Origin: Pectinatus haikarae
Lineage (GTDB): Bacteria; Bacillota; Negativicutes; Selenomonadales; Selenomonadaceae
NCBI RefSeq assembly: GCF_015732185.1
Contig: NZ_WIQM01000008.1
Location: 496,001-560,000 of the forward strand
DNA length: 64,000 nt
Direction: 5' to 3'
Shown: positions 41,996-51,520 of the stretch, piece after piece
Layout: each line of letters opens with the position of its first letter
Position numbering within the stretch: the stretch's first letter is position 1
Notes under the pieces: model-generated
The model's input: only the letters and a program-made list of their open reading frames with translations
Database searches by the model: none
Told to the model about the DNA's origin: nothing
Translations under genes and position numbers: made by a program

Positions 41996-43188
41996 AGTGC
42001 TTTTCCCCCTGTCTTTATTTTTTGGATCAGCTCGGGGATCACGTCGTAAATATCTGCTTTTACCGCATAGTTTGCCGTCTTGAAGATGGCAGCTTTAGGG
42101 TCATTGTTTATGGCAAAGATGGTGTCGGCATGGTTCATGCCCGCCACAAACTGGACTGAACCGGATACTCCGCAGGTAATGATAAGTTTTGGTCTTACTG
42201 TGCGTCCGCTGAGTCCTATTTGCTTTTTGGGGTCCATCCAGCCCGCCTCTACCAGCGGTCTTGTGGAGGCTGTCTGTCCTCCCAGCAGGTCGGCCAGTTC
42301 TTCGAGCATTTTCAGGTCGTCCTTTTTTTTGATGCCGCGTCCGGCAACGACAATGACATCTGCTCCGTCTATTGTTTTTTCTTTTGGTTTTTTGGTGACG
42401 CCGAGCACCTGAATGCGGCTTTTCAGTTTTTCGTCGCTTATGGCAAGCTCATGTACCGTTCCCGTTGCCGTGTCGCTCCATTTGGGAGCGTCCATTATCT
42501 TATAGCGCACGGTAGCCATCTGCGGTCTTGTGTTCGGGGTGAGTATCTCGGCCATAATATTGCCGCCGAAGGCCGGACGTATCTGAACAAGATCGGTGTT
42601 TTCTTTTATGTCAAGGATGGTGCAGTCCGCCGTAAGACCTGTGCCGAAACGTGCCGCTACGCGCGGAGCCAGCTGTCTTCCCACCGGTGTGGCACCCACG
42701 AGAATGGCTGCGGGTTTTATTTTGGTGATGAATTCTTCAAAGACACTGGTATATGCTTCGATTTTAAAGTATTCCAGCTGTGATTTATCACAGATATATA
42801 CTTTATCCGCTCCGTAGTGCAGAAGCTCTTCGGCCTTATGCTTTATACCGCTTCCTATGAAAAGCGCGTAAACAGGCTGTTTTATTTTTCCTGCCAGTTC
42901 TTTTGCTTTTCCCAGCAATTCATATGTTACGGGATGGATCGATCCGTCCACATGGTCCACGTAGACGGCTATGCCCCGCCATTTTGTTTTATCGATCTGC
43001 GGTGCCTTTTTATCTTCTACATATTCTATTGCCCCTTTGGGGCCCTTCTTTTCACACAGCCTGCACATGCGGCAGCCTGCATTTATGCTCAGCCGGCCGT
43101 CTTTTTCCTGCATAGCGCCGAACGGACAGATCATTGCCAGTGCTTTGGCATCCGTTATCTTTTCCTGATGAATCAATAGTTTTGCCAT
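41992..43188 (-). CDS. lctC: electron transfer flavoprotein alpha subunit with N-terminal ferredoxin domain (LctC type)
   Basis: 398 aa. The N-terminal 60 residues carry Cys clusters (MICPFGAM and AGCRMCRLCEKKGP) for a [4Fe-4S] centre, then an EtfA N-domain (GIAVYVDHVDGSIHPVTYEL) and the FAD-binding C-domain (VVAGRGIKKK, GLSGRTVRPKLIITCGVSGS, AINNDPKAAIF). This extended form is typical of bifurcating Etf with lactate dehydrogenase. GAGGGAAA precedes the ATG. Middle gene of etfB-etfA-lctD. Confidence 0.93.
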   Translation of the reverse strand: MAKLLIHQEKITDAKALAMICPFGAMQEKDGRLSINAGCRMCRLCEKKGPKGAIEYVEDKKAPQIDKTKWRGIAVYVDHVDGSIHPVTYELLGKAKELAGKIKQPVYALFIGSGIKHKAEELLHYGADKVYICDKSQLEYFKIEAYTSVFEEFITKIKPAAILVGATPVGRQLAPRVAARFGTGLTADCTILDIKENTDLVQIRPAFGGNIMAEILTPNTRPQMATVRYKIMDAPKWSDTATGTVHELAISDEKLKSRIQVLGVTKKPKEKTIDGADVIVVAGRGIKKKDDLKMLEELADLLGGQTASTRPLVEAGWMDPKKQIGLSGRTVRPKLIITCGVSGSVQFVAGMNHADTIFAINNDPKAAIFKTANYAVKADIYDVIPELIQKIKTGGKAL

Positions 43189-43199
43189 GGTTTTTCCCT

Positions 43200-43994
43200 C
43201 TATCCCGCTATGAATTTTTTCTGCTTTAAGGTGGTGTATATCTTCTGCGCCAGTTCCCTGCTCGTTCCCTCCAAATGCTCCTGCACCTTATCGCTTATCG
43301 GAGGAAAGATCCGCTGCACACTCGTCGGCGAACCCGTCAGACCGTACTTTTCTTCATCCTTATCTTCCATATCACTGAAAGTATATATATCTATATCCTT
43401 TTTCATTGTCTGCTGCTTGCGAAGATAAGAAGGAAGCCGCGGCTGGCAGATATCCTTGTTTACTGTCAGCAGACAGGGAAAAGCTGCCTTTATCGTTTCT
43501 ATATCATGCGGCATATCCATATCCACTATGATACTGCCTTGTTCGGCCTTTTCGATCCTCTGGACATTGCAGACACTCGGTATATCCAGCAGCTCTGCCA
43601 CTTCCGGTCCTACCTGTGCCGTATCTCCGTCTGTCGTCTGCAGCCCGCACAAAATAACATCAAAACTGCCGAACCTCCTTATACCCTGGGACAGCGTCCG
43701 GCTCGTTGCCAGCACATCCGCTCCGCCAAACTTCCTGTCCGTTATGAGCGCCCCGTTATCCGCACCCATCGCAAAAGCCTCGTACAAAACAGCCTTTGCC
43801 TGCGGCGGACCCATTGTGATAACGCTTACTGTACCGCCGTACTTCTCCTTGAGTCTCAGCCCCGTCTCCAGCGCGTACAGATCATACGGATTCATCTTGC
43901 TGTCCGTCCCGTTCCTTTTCAGCACTCCTGTCTTTTCATCCACTTCCACCTTGTTCGTTCCCGGTACTTGCTTTATGCATACTAGTATTTTCAT
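43200..43994 (-). CDS. lctB: electron transfer flavoprotein beta subunit (LctB type)
   Basis: 264 aa. MKILVCIKQVPGTNKVEVD, MNPYDLYALETGLRLKEKYGG, VITMGPPQAKAVLYEAFAMGAD and LCGLQTTDGDTAQVGPEVAELL are textbook EtfB; the TDGDTAQVGP loop binds the bifurcating FAD in NAD-linked Etf. The start at 43994 has GGAGAG about 8 nt upstream. First gene of the lactate dehydrogenase operon. GC is visibly higher than in the flanking genes (about 55 percent in lines sampled), with many C-ending codons. Confidence 0.94.
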   Translation of the reverse strand: MKILVCIKQVPGTNKVEVDEKTGVLKRNGTDSKMNPYDLYALETGLRLKEKYGGTVSVITMGPPQAKAVLYEAFAMGADNGALITDRKFGGADVLATSRTLSQGIRRFGSFDVILCGLQTTDGDTAQVGPEVAELLDIPSVCNVQRIEKAEQGSIIVDMDMPHDIETIKAAFPCLLTVNKDICQPRLPSYLRKQQTMKKDIDIYTFSDMEDKDEEKYGLTGSPTSVQRIFPPISDKVQEHLEGTSRELAQKIYTTLKQKKFIAG

Positions 43995-44054
43995 TTTTCT
44001 TCTCTCCATAAATGAATTTTACCTTACTGTAATGCTATTTCTTTATCTATCGCA

Positions 44055-44083
44055 ATTGTAACAAGTTCATAAAAAATTGTAAA
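44055..44083 (-). promoter_or_regulatory. promoter of the lctBCD-like operon
   Basis: Minus-strand TTTACA (44078-44083), 17-bp spacer, TACAAT (44055-44060), giving a leader of about 55 nt. Confidence 0.65.
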
Positions 44084-44171
44084 TAAAGTGAAAAACATAA
44101 CTAGTGAAGCTTTTTATTATGGATAGAAAGTGTTAATTTTGTAGATATGAAATCTTAAAAATTATATTATT

Positions 44172-44200
44172 TTGCATAAGTTTAAAAAGTATATTATAAT
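44172..44200 (+). promoter_or_regulatory. promoter of the yybS-gdpP-rplI operon
   Basis: TTGCAT (44172-44177), 17-bp spacer, TATAAT (44195-44200). The leader to yybS is about 135 nt with no clear structure. The 348-bp gap 43995-44342 otherwise holds only this promoter and the divergent lct promoter. Confidence 0.7.
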
Positions 44201-44342
44201 AAATATTTGAATATGAATGCTTATCTTTGCGATTTTTATTTGTAAACTGGTTGCTTGCATTTTCAGGTGATTCTGCCTTGTTATAAAAAGTACAGCTGCT
44301 GACAACTCCAGATCGAAAATTTTCATCCGAAAGGCTCAGATA

Positions 44343-45299
44343 ATGGCAAATTACACGACTCGTCCGCTTATTGAAGGTGCGATGCTTACAGCTGTTACCG
44401 TTATTATGGCAATAATGGGAACAGCTCTGCCTATGTTTTTCTTTCTCGTTTATATTTTACCTGTTCCCATAGCGATAAATATTTTCAGACATGGTCTGCG
44501 TTGGGGAGTTATTTCTATTGTTGCTTCCAGCTTGATAGCAGGCATGGTTTTTGGTATTTATTCTTTTTTGTCTGTGCTGACCGTGACGCTGTTTGTCAGT
44601 CCCGCTCTGGGGATGGGTTTCAACCGTTTTTCACCTACGAAGAATCTTATTTTTGCGATGATTGCATCTGTGCTTTCTGTGCTGATAGCGCTTGGGGCTG
44701 CGTTTTTTTTGATGAAAGTGGATTTTTTTCAGGATATGCAGACGATACTTAATTCTGCAACAGAGTCATCGATTGAAATGTACAAGTCGATGGGGCTGGC
44801 TGATGCCGATATTCAGTCCCGTACCGAACAGATTAGAGCAGTGATGAAGCTTATAGCACTGTCATTGCCTGCCGGAATAGCACTTTCAGCTGTTGGCAGT
44901 GCTTTAATAAATTTTCTTTTGACACATCGGCTTTTAAAGCGGCTTGGTGAAAAAAATCTTGAGGGACTGCCGCCGTTTGCAAACTGGCGGATGCCGATAG
45001 TGTTCTTATTTTTGTTTGGTTTTTCCCTGATTGGCATGTATTGGGGTAATACTCGCGGCGTTGAAATGCTGTACAATGTGTCCTTTAATATCAACTATTT
45101 TGCATCCATGTTCTGCCGTCTGCAGGGACTTTCGCTTTTATATTGCGGCTTGCAGCATTTTAAGCTGCCTGCGCTCCCCAAGATTTTGATAATGGTTTTT
45201 GTTGTTTTTACTCCCTTTATGGAAATTCTTATGTATGCAGGGCTGTTCGATATGATTTTTGATTATAGGGCCCGCCTTTCCAAAAGAGGCAGTAATTAG
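44343..45299 (+). CDS. yybS: DUF2232 membrane protein (YybS family)
   Basis: 318-aa membrane protein with about eight hydrophobic segments (GAMLTAVTVIMAIMGTALP at the start; FGFSLIGMYWGN, FASMFCRLQGLSLLYCGLQHF and ILIMVFVVFTPFMEILMYAG near the end), typical of DUF2232. Function unknown, though it is nearly always beside gdpP and rplI in Firmicutes, as here: gdpP follows by about 15 nt. AAAGG lies 8 nt before the ATG. Confidence 0.88.
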   Translation: MANYTTRPLIEGAMLTAVTVIMAIMGTALPMFFFLVYILPVPIAINIFRHGLRWGVISIVASSLIAGMVFGIYSFLSVLTVTLFVSPALGMGFNRFSPTKNLIFAMIASVLSVLIALGAAFFLMKVDFFQDMQTILNSATESSIEMYKSMGLADADIQSRTEQIRAVMKLIALSLPAGIALSAVGSALINFLLTHRLLKRLGEKNLEGLPPFANWRMPIVFLFLFGFSLIGMYWGNTRGVEMLYNVSFNINYFASMFCRLQGLSLLYCGLQHFKLPALPKILIMVFVVFTPFMEILMYAGLFDMIFDYRARLSKRGSN

Positions 45300-45314
45300 T
45301 TAAGGAGTATGAAT

Positions 45315-47348
45315 ATGCCGCGCAGATTATCATCATGGATTGACATTTGCATTACACTTGTCATTATTGCCGGACTTCTTTTAACGCTTTTGTGCTACAA
45401 TATATACTTGGCAGTGGCCGGGCTTTTATTGTTGATATGTCTTTTACTGTTTTTGCGGGAACGTAATCATGACCGGCAAAATGCATTGGCCGATTATTAT
45501 CATAATGTGATAAAAAATGTGAATGAGTTATCTAATCTGGCGCTTGATCAGCTGCCTCAGGTTATTCTCATTGTGGATCGCGACAGTCGTCTTGAATGGC
45601 ACAATGATGAGCTGATAAGATGGCTGGGCAGGGAACCTGAGCTGGGAATTGTCATTCATAAATTCTGGCCCAGTCTTAATCTTGATCCTTTTTGGGGGCA
45701 GACCGGGGAAACTATATTCAGCAATAATAATAAATTCTACCTGCTGAAGTATAGACCTGTATCCACTAATACTGATCTTAACGGTCTTATGGCACTTTAT
45801 ATTTCTGATGTGACAAAAGTAGAAGAGTTTAAACGTAATACGGCGGCTCATGCTATACTTTTCGGGTATATTCAGATAGATAATTATGACGATGCTATGC
45901 AGGGTCTCAGTGAAGCACAGCGTACATCTATTTTGTTTGAGGCAAACAGCATACTCGATAAATGGGCTCATTCACTTAGGGCACTATTGCGTCGTCTTGA
46001 TGATGATCTTTATATAGTAATTCTTGAGCATCAGTCTCTTGATCTGGCTATAGCGGATAAATTTGATGTGCTTGATCGTATCCGAGCCATGCGCGGTCCT
46101 AATAAATTCCCTATAACATTGAGTATCAGCCTAGTACAGACTCGCGAAGGGATGTCGATGGAGGAACTGGGAGCACTTGCACAATCAAATCTTGATTTGG
46201 TTCTTGGTCGCGGCGGTGACCAGGTAGCTATAAATATTGACAGTAAGGTCAAATTTTTTGGTGGCAAGACCAAGGCTGTGGAAAAGCATACTCGTGTGAA
46301 ATCACGTGTTGTTGCCCATGCCATAGGGGAAATAATCGAAAAGGCCGACATCGTTTTTGTTATGGGGCACCACAATGAAGATTTTGACAGTTTGGGTGCT
46401 GCCATCGGTGTAGCTGCTATGGCAAAATTCATGGAAAAAGAAGTCCATATTATTCTGAGTGATATGAATGAGGGCATTGATAAATTTGCCGAACTCATCA
46501 AGGACAGCCCTGATTATGCAGGTATGTTTATCACCGAAGAGGAAGCCCTTAATTTGACAGCGATAAATCCGGCCCTTTTTGTTGTCGACACACATATTCC
46601 TCATCTTGTAGCCGGACAATCATTGCTGCAAAATACCAAGGATGTAGTTGTTATTGATCATCATCGCCGTTCTGAGAATGTAATTCAGAATTCTCTTTTG
46701 ATCTATATAGAACCTTCGTCATCATCTACAAGTGAGCTTGTTACAGAGCTGCTTATGTATTTCAGCGAAGATCCCTTGATCTCACGTATCGATGCAACGG
46801 CATTATATGCTGGAATTATTGTTGACACGAAAAATTTTCAGGTTCAGACAGGTGTGCGTACTTTTGATGCAGTCGCTTATTTGCGGCGTAATGGCGCTGA
46901 TCCTCAACTTGTCAGCCAGTTATTCCGTACGGATTATGCGACAAATCTCGTCAGAGCCAAGGCTATATCAAATTCCAAATTTTTTGAAGGCGGATTGGTT
47001 GTTTCGATTTGCCCTGATGATGCTCCAAATATTCAGATAGTCTCGGCACAAATAGCCGATTTTCTGCTCAGTATTGATCAAGCACGGATGAGCCTGGTAT
47101 TTTTTCATTTGCTGCCAAACTCGATAGGCATATGCGCTCGTTCACTCGGTGAACTTAATGTTCAGATCCTTATGGAAGCTTTCGGCGGTGGCGGACATCT
47201 TAATGTTGCAGGTGCTCAGGTAAAAAATGGCAATCTGCAGGAAATAGAAGACAGGGCCGTTGAGTTAGCAAAAAAAATTATAAAAGAGGTTGATAATAAT
47301 GAAAGTAATCCTCGTACAGGATCAGAAAAAGGTAGGGAAAAAAGGTGA
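45315..47348 (+). CDS. gdpP: cyclic-di-AMP phosphodiesterase, DHH/DHHA1 type
   Basis: 677 aa: two transmembrane helices (about 9-50), a PAS-like domain (about 75-170), a degenerate GGDEF domain, then DHH and DHHA1 domains. VMGHHNEDFDSLGAAIGVA and VVVIDHHRRSEN give the metal-binding DHH residues, and AFGGGGHLNVAGAQV the DHHA1 loop. It hydrolyses c-di-AMP to pApA at the membrane. The ATG at 45315 is 7 nt after AAGGAG; the ATG two codons earlier is only 1 nt from it. The gene overlaps rplI by 50 nt. Confidence 0.96.
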   Translation: MPRRLSSWIDICITLVIIAGLLLTLLCYNIYLAVAGLLLLICLLLFLRERNHDRQNALADYYHNVIKNVNELSNLALDQLPQVILIVDRDSRLEWHNDELIRWLGREPELGIVIHKFWPSLNLDPFWGQTGETIFSNNNKFYLLKYRPVSTNTDLNGLMALYISDVTKVEEFKRNTAAHAILFGYIQIDNYDDAMQGLSEAQRTSILFEANSILDKWAHSLRALLRRLDDDLYIVILEHQSLDLAIADKFDVLDRIRAMRGPNKFPITLSISLVQTREGMSMEELGALAQSNLDLVLGRGGDQVAINIDSKVKFFGGKTKAVEKHTRVKSRVVAHAIGEIIEKADIVFVMGHHNEDFDSLGAAIGVAAMAKFMEKEVHIILSDMNEGIDKFAELIKDSPDYAGMFITEEEALNLTAINPALFVVDTHIPHLVAGQSLLQNTKDVVVIDHHRRSENVIQNSLLIYIEPSSSSTSELVTELLMYFSEDPLISRIDATALYAGIIVDTKNFQVQTGVRTFDAVAYLRRNGADPQLVSQLFRTDYATNLVRAKAISNSKFFEGGLVVSICPDDAPNIQIVSAQIADFLLSIDQARMSLVFFHLLPNSIGICARSLGELNVQILMEAFGGGGHLNVAGAQVKNGNLQEIEDRAVELAKKIIKEVDNNESNPRTGSEKGREKR

Positions 47349-47745
47349 TATTATTGAAGTATCAGAAGGATATGCGAGAAATTTCCTTTTCCCTAAAAAT
47401 ATAGCTATTGAAGCAACGAGCAATAATATAAACGTAGCTAAAGCAAAAAAGGGCTCTGCTGAAAGAAAACAGCAGCAGGCTACTGATGAAGCACGGCTGA
47501 TGGCTGCACAGCTTGAAAAAGTAGAAGTCAGTATTTTGGTTCGCATCGGTGACGGCGGTAAATTATTCGGTTCGGTGACAGGCAAGGATGTTGCAGATGC
47601 GCTGAAAAAAGATTTTAATATCGATATAGATAAGAGAAAGATCGATATAAGAGGCGAAGTAAAAGGTATTGGTGATTATGATGCCGTGATAAAGGTTCAC
47701 CCTGCTATAACGGCAAAGATAAGGGTTCACATTCTCAGCGAATAA
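47299..47745 (+). CDS. rplI: 50S ribosomal protein bL9
   Basis: 148 aa, normal length. MKVILVQDQKKVGKKGDIIEV and GYARNFLFPKNIAIEAT are the N-domain; the long helix and GGKLFGSVTGKDVADAL start the C-domain. AGAGGTTG precedes the ATG at 47299. The start lies inside gdpP, in another frame. It follows the conserved order yybS-gdpP-rplI. Confidence 0.97.
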   Translation: MKVILVQDQKKVGKKGDIIEVSEGYARNFLFPKNIAIEATSNNINVAKAKKGSAERKQQQATDEARLMAAQLEKVEVSILVRIGDGGKLFGSVTGKDVADALKKDFNIDIDKRKIDIRGEVKGIGDYDAVIKVHPAITAKIRVHILSE

Positions 47746-47767
47746 TTCTGGCATATTTTCTGACATA

Positions 47768-47833
47768 ATGACCCGCTCTGGAGCCCGCGCTTGTAAAAGC
47801 ACTAAGTTCCGAGCGGGTTACTCATCATATAAA
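47768..47833 (+). repeat. diverged half-copy of the structured repeat (copy 4)
   Basis: Aligns with the second half of copies 1 and 3, ending GAGCGGGTTACTCATCATATAAA (split: GAGCGGGTTA and CTCATCATATAAA) against GAGCGGGTTA and GTCATCGGATAAA. It forms a stem ACCCGCTC / GAGCGGGT with inner GGA / TCC and an apical GCTT-GTAA-AAGC, the same plan as the full copies although many bases differ. It lies between rplI and lonC; no T run follows, so it is not a normal terminator. Confidence 0.6.
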
Positions 47834-47898
47834 TTCTCAATCGATGAGAATAAATCGTGCACATTTTTCTGCAACTATACTTTTGTAAAGGAACTATT

Positions 47899-49863
47899 AT
47901 GTCATTCAAAAACTTTCTGCAAAAATATTTGCCCAAAAAAAATAATATACAGGCATCTCATGAAAATAAGCTGCCTTTGCCGCTAAATCATACAGATTCA
48001 CAAAACCCTATCGCTAAGGATGTGGATGCGGTTTACAATATTCTGGTCGATGTTATCGGTTCGGAAAAACTGGTTTTAAAAGCGGGAAAGCTCGATGCTA
48101 TTAATCTGCTCCGTTCGGCTGAATATCCGGAAAGAGTTCTTGCTCTTCAAAAAATAATCTATGAAGATCCTACTATTGATGAAATGCCTGCCGATAAGGA
48201 TATTCCGGCTGTTTTGGCTGCAATGACTGAGAAAATTGCCGACATAGTGGCCAGACGCAATATGGAAGAAAAAATTGAAAAACGCATAGCAGAGAAGATG
48301 GAAGAAAATCATCAGGATTATGTTGAAGATATTCGCATGCAGGTATTGCGGGATGAACAGCCTGAAGAAGATTCACCGCAGGCAAAATCAAAGCTGCAAG
48401 AGCTGGAAGATTTGGAAAAAATAAATCTTACGCAGTCTGTTATGGAACTTTTGCGACCGCAGACGCTTGAAGAAATAGTTGGGCAGGAACGGGCTGTTCA
48501 TGCTTTAAAAGCTAAACTCACGTCTCCATATCCGCAGCATCTTATTTTATACGGACCGCCCGGTGTTGGCAAAACCACAGCTGCCAGGCTTGTCCTTGAT
48601 GCTGCCTGCAGGGAAAAGTATACTCCGTTTGGCGAAAATGCACCTTTTGTTGAAACAGACGGAACAACGCTGCGCTGGGATCCGCGTGATATGACGAATC
48701 CGCTCCTCGGTTCTGTCCATGATCCCATTTATCAGGGGGCGCGTAAAGATCTTGCTGATGGCGGTATTCCTGAACCGAAGCCGGGACTGGTTACGGATGC
48801 ACACGGAGGGATTTTGTTCATAGATGAAATCGGCGAGATGGATGAAATGCTGCAAAATAAATTATTAAAGGTTTTGGAAGATAAAAGAGCTTATTTTGAG
48901 TCGGCCTATTATGATCCCAGTGATCCTGCTGTGCCAAAATATGTACGCCGTCTTTTTGAAAAGGGAGCTCCTGCTGATTTCGTTTTGATCGGAGCTACAA
49001 CACGCGATGCTGCTTATATTAATCCGGCTCTTCGTTCGCGCTGTGCCGAAATATATTTTGAACCGCTTACGCCCAGGCATATAGAAAAAATCGTGCAGAA
49101 TGCAGCTGATAAGCTCAAAGTAAGCCTTGCTGACGGTGTGGCGAAAACTATCAGCGAATATACTATTGAAGGACGCAAGGCGATCAATATACTTGCTGAT
49201 GCATATAGTCTTTCTCTGCAAAATAAAGATTCTTCGATAGAAAATGCTGCTATTACTTTGCAGGATATTTATCATGTCGCGCAGGTAAGCCGCTTGTCTC
49301 CGTTTATAACAAAAAAAGCATCCGATGTTCCTCAGACAGGAAGGATTTTTGGGCTTGGAGTAGCAGGCTTTATCGGTTCGGTAATCGAAATCGAAGCAGT
49401 CGCTTTTCCGACCACCCGCAAAGGCCGTGGGACGGTGAGGTTCAACGATACGGCTGGCAGTATGGCTAAGGATTCTGTTTTTAATGCAGCGGCCGTCGTA
49501 CGTAAATTAACGGGGAAGGATATTCATGATTATGATATCCATATAAATATCATCGGTGGCGGTAATATAGACGGTCCGTCTGCCGGTGCGGCAATTTTAA
49601 CGGTGCTGCTTTCTGTGATTGATCAACGAAAGATCAGGCAGGATACTGCCATTACAGGTGAAATATCAATTCAAGGAAAAGTGAGACCTGTCGGCGGCGT
49701 TTTTGAAAAAGCTTATGGTGCACGGCAGGCCGGAATAACAAGACTTGTTATCCCAAAAGAAAATGAAAAAGATATCCCGCCTGATTTACTGGGATTAAAA
49801 ATTTTTACAGTAGAAGACGCTCAGGAGGCATTGGAGCTCCTTTTTACGAATGATTCTGTATAA
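47899..49863 (+). CDS. lonC: Lon-family ATP-dependent protease, LonC type
   Basis: 654 aa. The N-terminal region has a charged coiled-coil (about 115-175), then an AAA+ domain with Walker A YGPPGVGKTT (219-226) and Walker B GILFIDEIGEM, sensor GATTRDAAYINPALRSR, and a C-terminal Lon protease domain: GGNIDGPSAGAAILTVLLS with the catalytic Ser and GKVRPVGGVFEKAYGARQ with the catalytic Lys. It matches the Lon-like protein of spore-formers and Negativicutes often called LonC. The ATG at 47899 has AAAGGAA 5 nt upstream. It stands between rplI and dnaB. Confidence 0.92.
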   Translation: MSFKNFLQKYLPKKNNIQASHENKLPLPLNHTDSQNPIAKDVDAVYNILVDVIGSEKLVLKAGKLDAINLLRSAEYPERVLALQKIIYEDPTIDEMPADKDIPAVLAAMTEKIADIVARRNMEEKIEKRIAEKMEENHQDYVEDIRMQVLRDEQPEEDSPQAKSKLQELEDLEKINLTQSVMELLRPQTLEEIVGQERAVHALKAKLTSPYPQHLILYGPPGVGKTTAARLVLDAACREKYTPFGENAPFVETDGTTLRWDPRDMTNPLLGSVHDPIYQGARKDLADGGIPEPKPGLVTDAHGGILFIDEIGEMDEMLQNKLLKVLEDKRAYFESAYYDPSDPAVPKYVRRLFEKGAPADFVLIGATTRDAAYINPALRSRCAEIYFEPLTPRHIEKIVQNAADKLKVSLADGVAKTISEYTIEGRKAINILADAYSLSLQNKDSSIENAAITLQDIYHVAQVSRLSPFITKKASDVPQTGRIFGLGVAGFIGSVIEIEAVAFPTTRKGRGTVRFNDTAGSMAKDSVFNAAAVVRKLTGKDIHDYDIHINIIGGGNIDGPSAGAAILTVLLSVIDQRKIRQDTAITGEISIQGKVRPVGGVFEKAYGARQAGITRLVIPKENEKDIPPDLLGLKIFTVEDAQEALELLFTNDSV

Positions 49864-49960
49864 AATTATTTTTATTATAAATAATGTAATATCAGTCTGC
49901 CTATTTCATCTATTGCGTGCGCACAGCATGTAATTATTTTTTAGAGAGGAGCTGCAAACT

Positions 49961-51304
49961 TTGATTGACAGAGTTCCCCCGCAGAATATTGAAGCAGAAC
50001 AGTCGGTACTCGGTGCAATGATAATATCCCGCGATGCAATTGCCGAAGCTGAACAAATTCTTATTGCTGCGGATTTTTACAGGGAGGCGCACCGCATCAC
50101 CTTTGCTGTAATGACAGATATTTTTAACCGTAATGATCCTGTCGATCTTATAACAGTAACGGAGCAGCTTCGAAAAACAAACCAGCTGGAAAAGGTTGGC
50201 GGCATTACTTTTTTAACGGCATTGGCCAATAGTATGCCCACTGCTGCCAATATAATCTATCATGCCAAAATAGTAAAGGAAAAAGCACAACTGCGCTCTC
50301 TTATAAATACAGCTACAACTATAGCGGCTATGGGGTATGAGGACAATGAAGATGTTGATGCCGTATTGGATAAATCAGAAAAACTGATTCTGGATGTTGC
50401 TGCCAATCGAACTGTCGGTGATTTTATGCCGATAAAAACTATTCTTTTGGATACCTTCAGTAAAATTGAACAAATGCATGAAGCAAAGGGAGGTATAACC
50501 GGTCTTTCTACGGGGTTTAAGGATCTTGATAAACTGACATCAGGTTTTCAACCTTCTGATTTGATTTTGATTGCTGCCAGACCAAGTATGGGGAAAACAG
50601 CGTTTACGCTTAATATTGCCACACATGCTGCTGTGAGGAAAAAGGAAGCTGTTGCTTTTTTTTCTCTGGAAATGTCAAAAGAACAACTGGTACAGCGTAT
50701 GCTGTGCTCTGAAGGAGCTATTGATTCACAGCGTATGCGCACAGGCGGTCTTGTTGATGATGACTGGCAGCGTCTTATCAGTGCAGCTGACAGGCTTTCC
50801 TCATCTCCCATCTTTATTGACGATACACCAGGCATAACTATAATGGAACTGCGTTCAAAAGCCCGCCGCTTAAAACTTGAGAAGGGGCTTTCTCTTATAA
50901 TTATCGATTATCTTCAGTTAATGCAGGGCAGAATTGGCGGCAAAGGGGATAATCGCCAGCAGGAAATTTCGGAAATATCACGCTCTCTAAAAGCTTTGGC
51001 ACGTGAGCTTAATGTTCCTGTAGTGGCATTGTCGCAGCTTAGCCGCAGTGTTGAAGCCCGTCAAATAAAAAAACCTATGCTCAGTGATTTACGTGAATCA
51101 GGTTCTCTTGAGCAGGATGCCGATATAGTAATGTTTATATATCGCGAAGATTACTATGATCCCGACACAGAGAATAAAAATATAACAGATATTATTATTG
51201 CAAAACATCGTAATGGACCTGTTGATACTGTACAGCTTTACTTCCAAAAAGAATTTACCCGTTTTGGCAATCTGTCGCGTGAACAACTGTCGCCGCCGCA
51301 ATAA
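49961..51304 (+). CDS. dnaB: replicative DNA helicase DnaB (TTG start)
   Basis: 447-aa hexameric helicase (DnaC in Bacillus naming). N-domain starts VPPQNIEAEQSVLGAMI; RecA-like domain has Walker A ARPSMGKTAF, FFSLEMSKEQLVQRML, Walker B LIIIDYLQLMQG and VVALSQLSRSVEAR, LRESGSLEQDADIV. No ATG fits; the TTG at 49961 lies 9 nt after GAGAGGAG and gives the normal N-terminus. Gene order gdpP-rplI-lonC-dnaB follows the common Firmicutes pattern. Confidence 0.97.
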   Translation: MIDRVPPQNIEAEQSVLGAMIISRDAIAEAEQILIAADFYREAHRITFAVMTDIFNRNDPVDLITVTEQLRKTNQLEKVGGITFLTALANSMPTAANIIYHAKIVKEKAQLRSLINTATTIAAMGYEDNEDVDAVLDKSEKLILDVAANRTVGDFMPIKTILLDTFSKIEQMHEAKGGITGLSTGFKDLDKLTSGFQPSDLILIAARPSMGKTAFTLNIATHAAVRKKEAVAFFSLEMSKEQLVQRMLCSEGAIDSQRMRTGGLVDDDWQRLISAADRLSSSPIFIDDTPGITIMELRSKARRLKLEKGLSLIIIDYLQLMQGRIGGKGDNRQQEISEISRSLKALARELNVPVVALSQLSRSVEARQIKKPMLSDLRESGSLEQDADIVMFIYREDYYDPDTENKNITDIIIAKHRNGPVDTVQLYFQKEFTRFGNLSREQLSPPQ

Positions 51305-51484
51305 AATACGGCGGATAACCCTTTTCATTGAACTTTCACTGAAAAAATTGGGTTTTATCCGCCGCCATAATAATTATATATATCACATAAAAAATTTTCA
51401 TCTGAAATAAAAACTATATTTGTTGACAAAGTAGCCTTATGTATTTAGAATAGATACTTGCAAGAACTTATTATCTTACTTATC

Positions 51485-51515
51485 CCCTTAGCTTTTATGG
51501 CTAAGGGTTTTTTTA
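51485..51515. terminator. terminator between dnaB and the DeoR-type gene
   Basis: CCCTTAGC / GCTAAGGG, 7-nt loop, eight T on the plus strand. Just after dnaB (51309-51365) a longer GCGGATAA-CCC / GGG-TTTTATCCGC inverted repeat exists but lacks a T run. Confidence 0.88.
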
Positions 51516-51520
51516 TTTCG

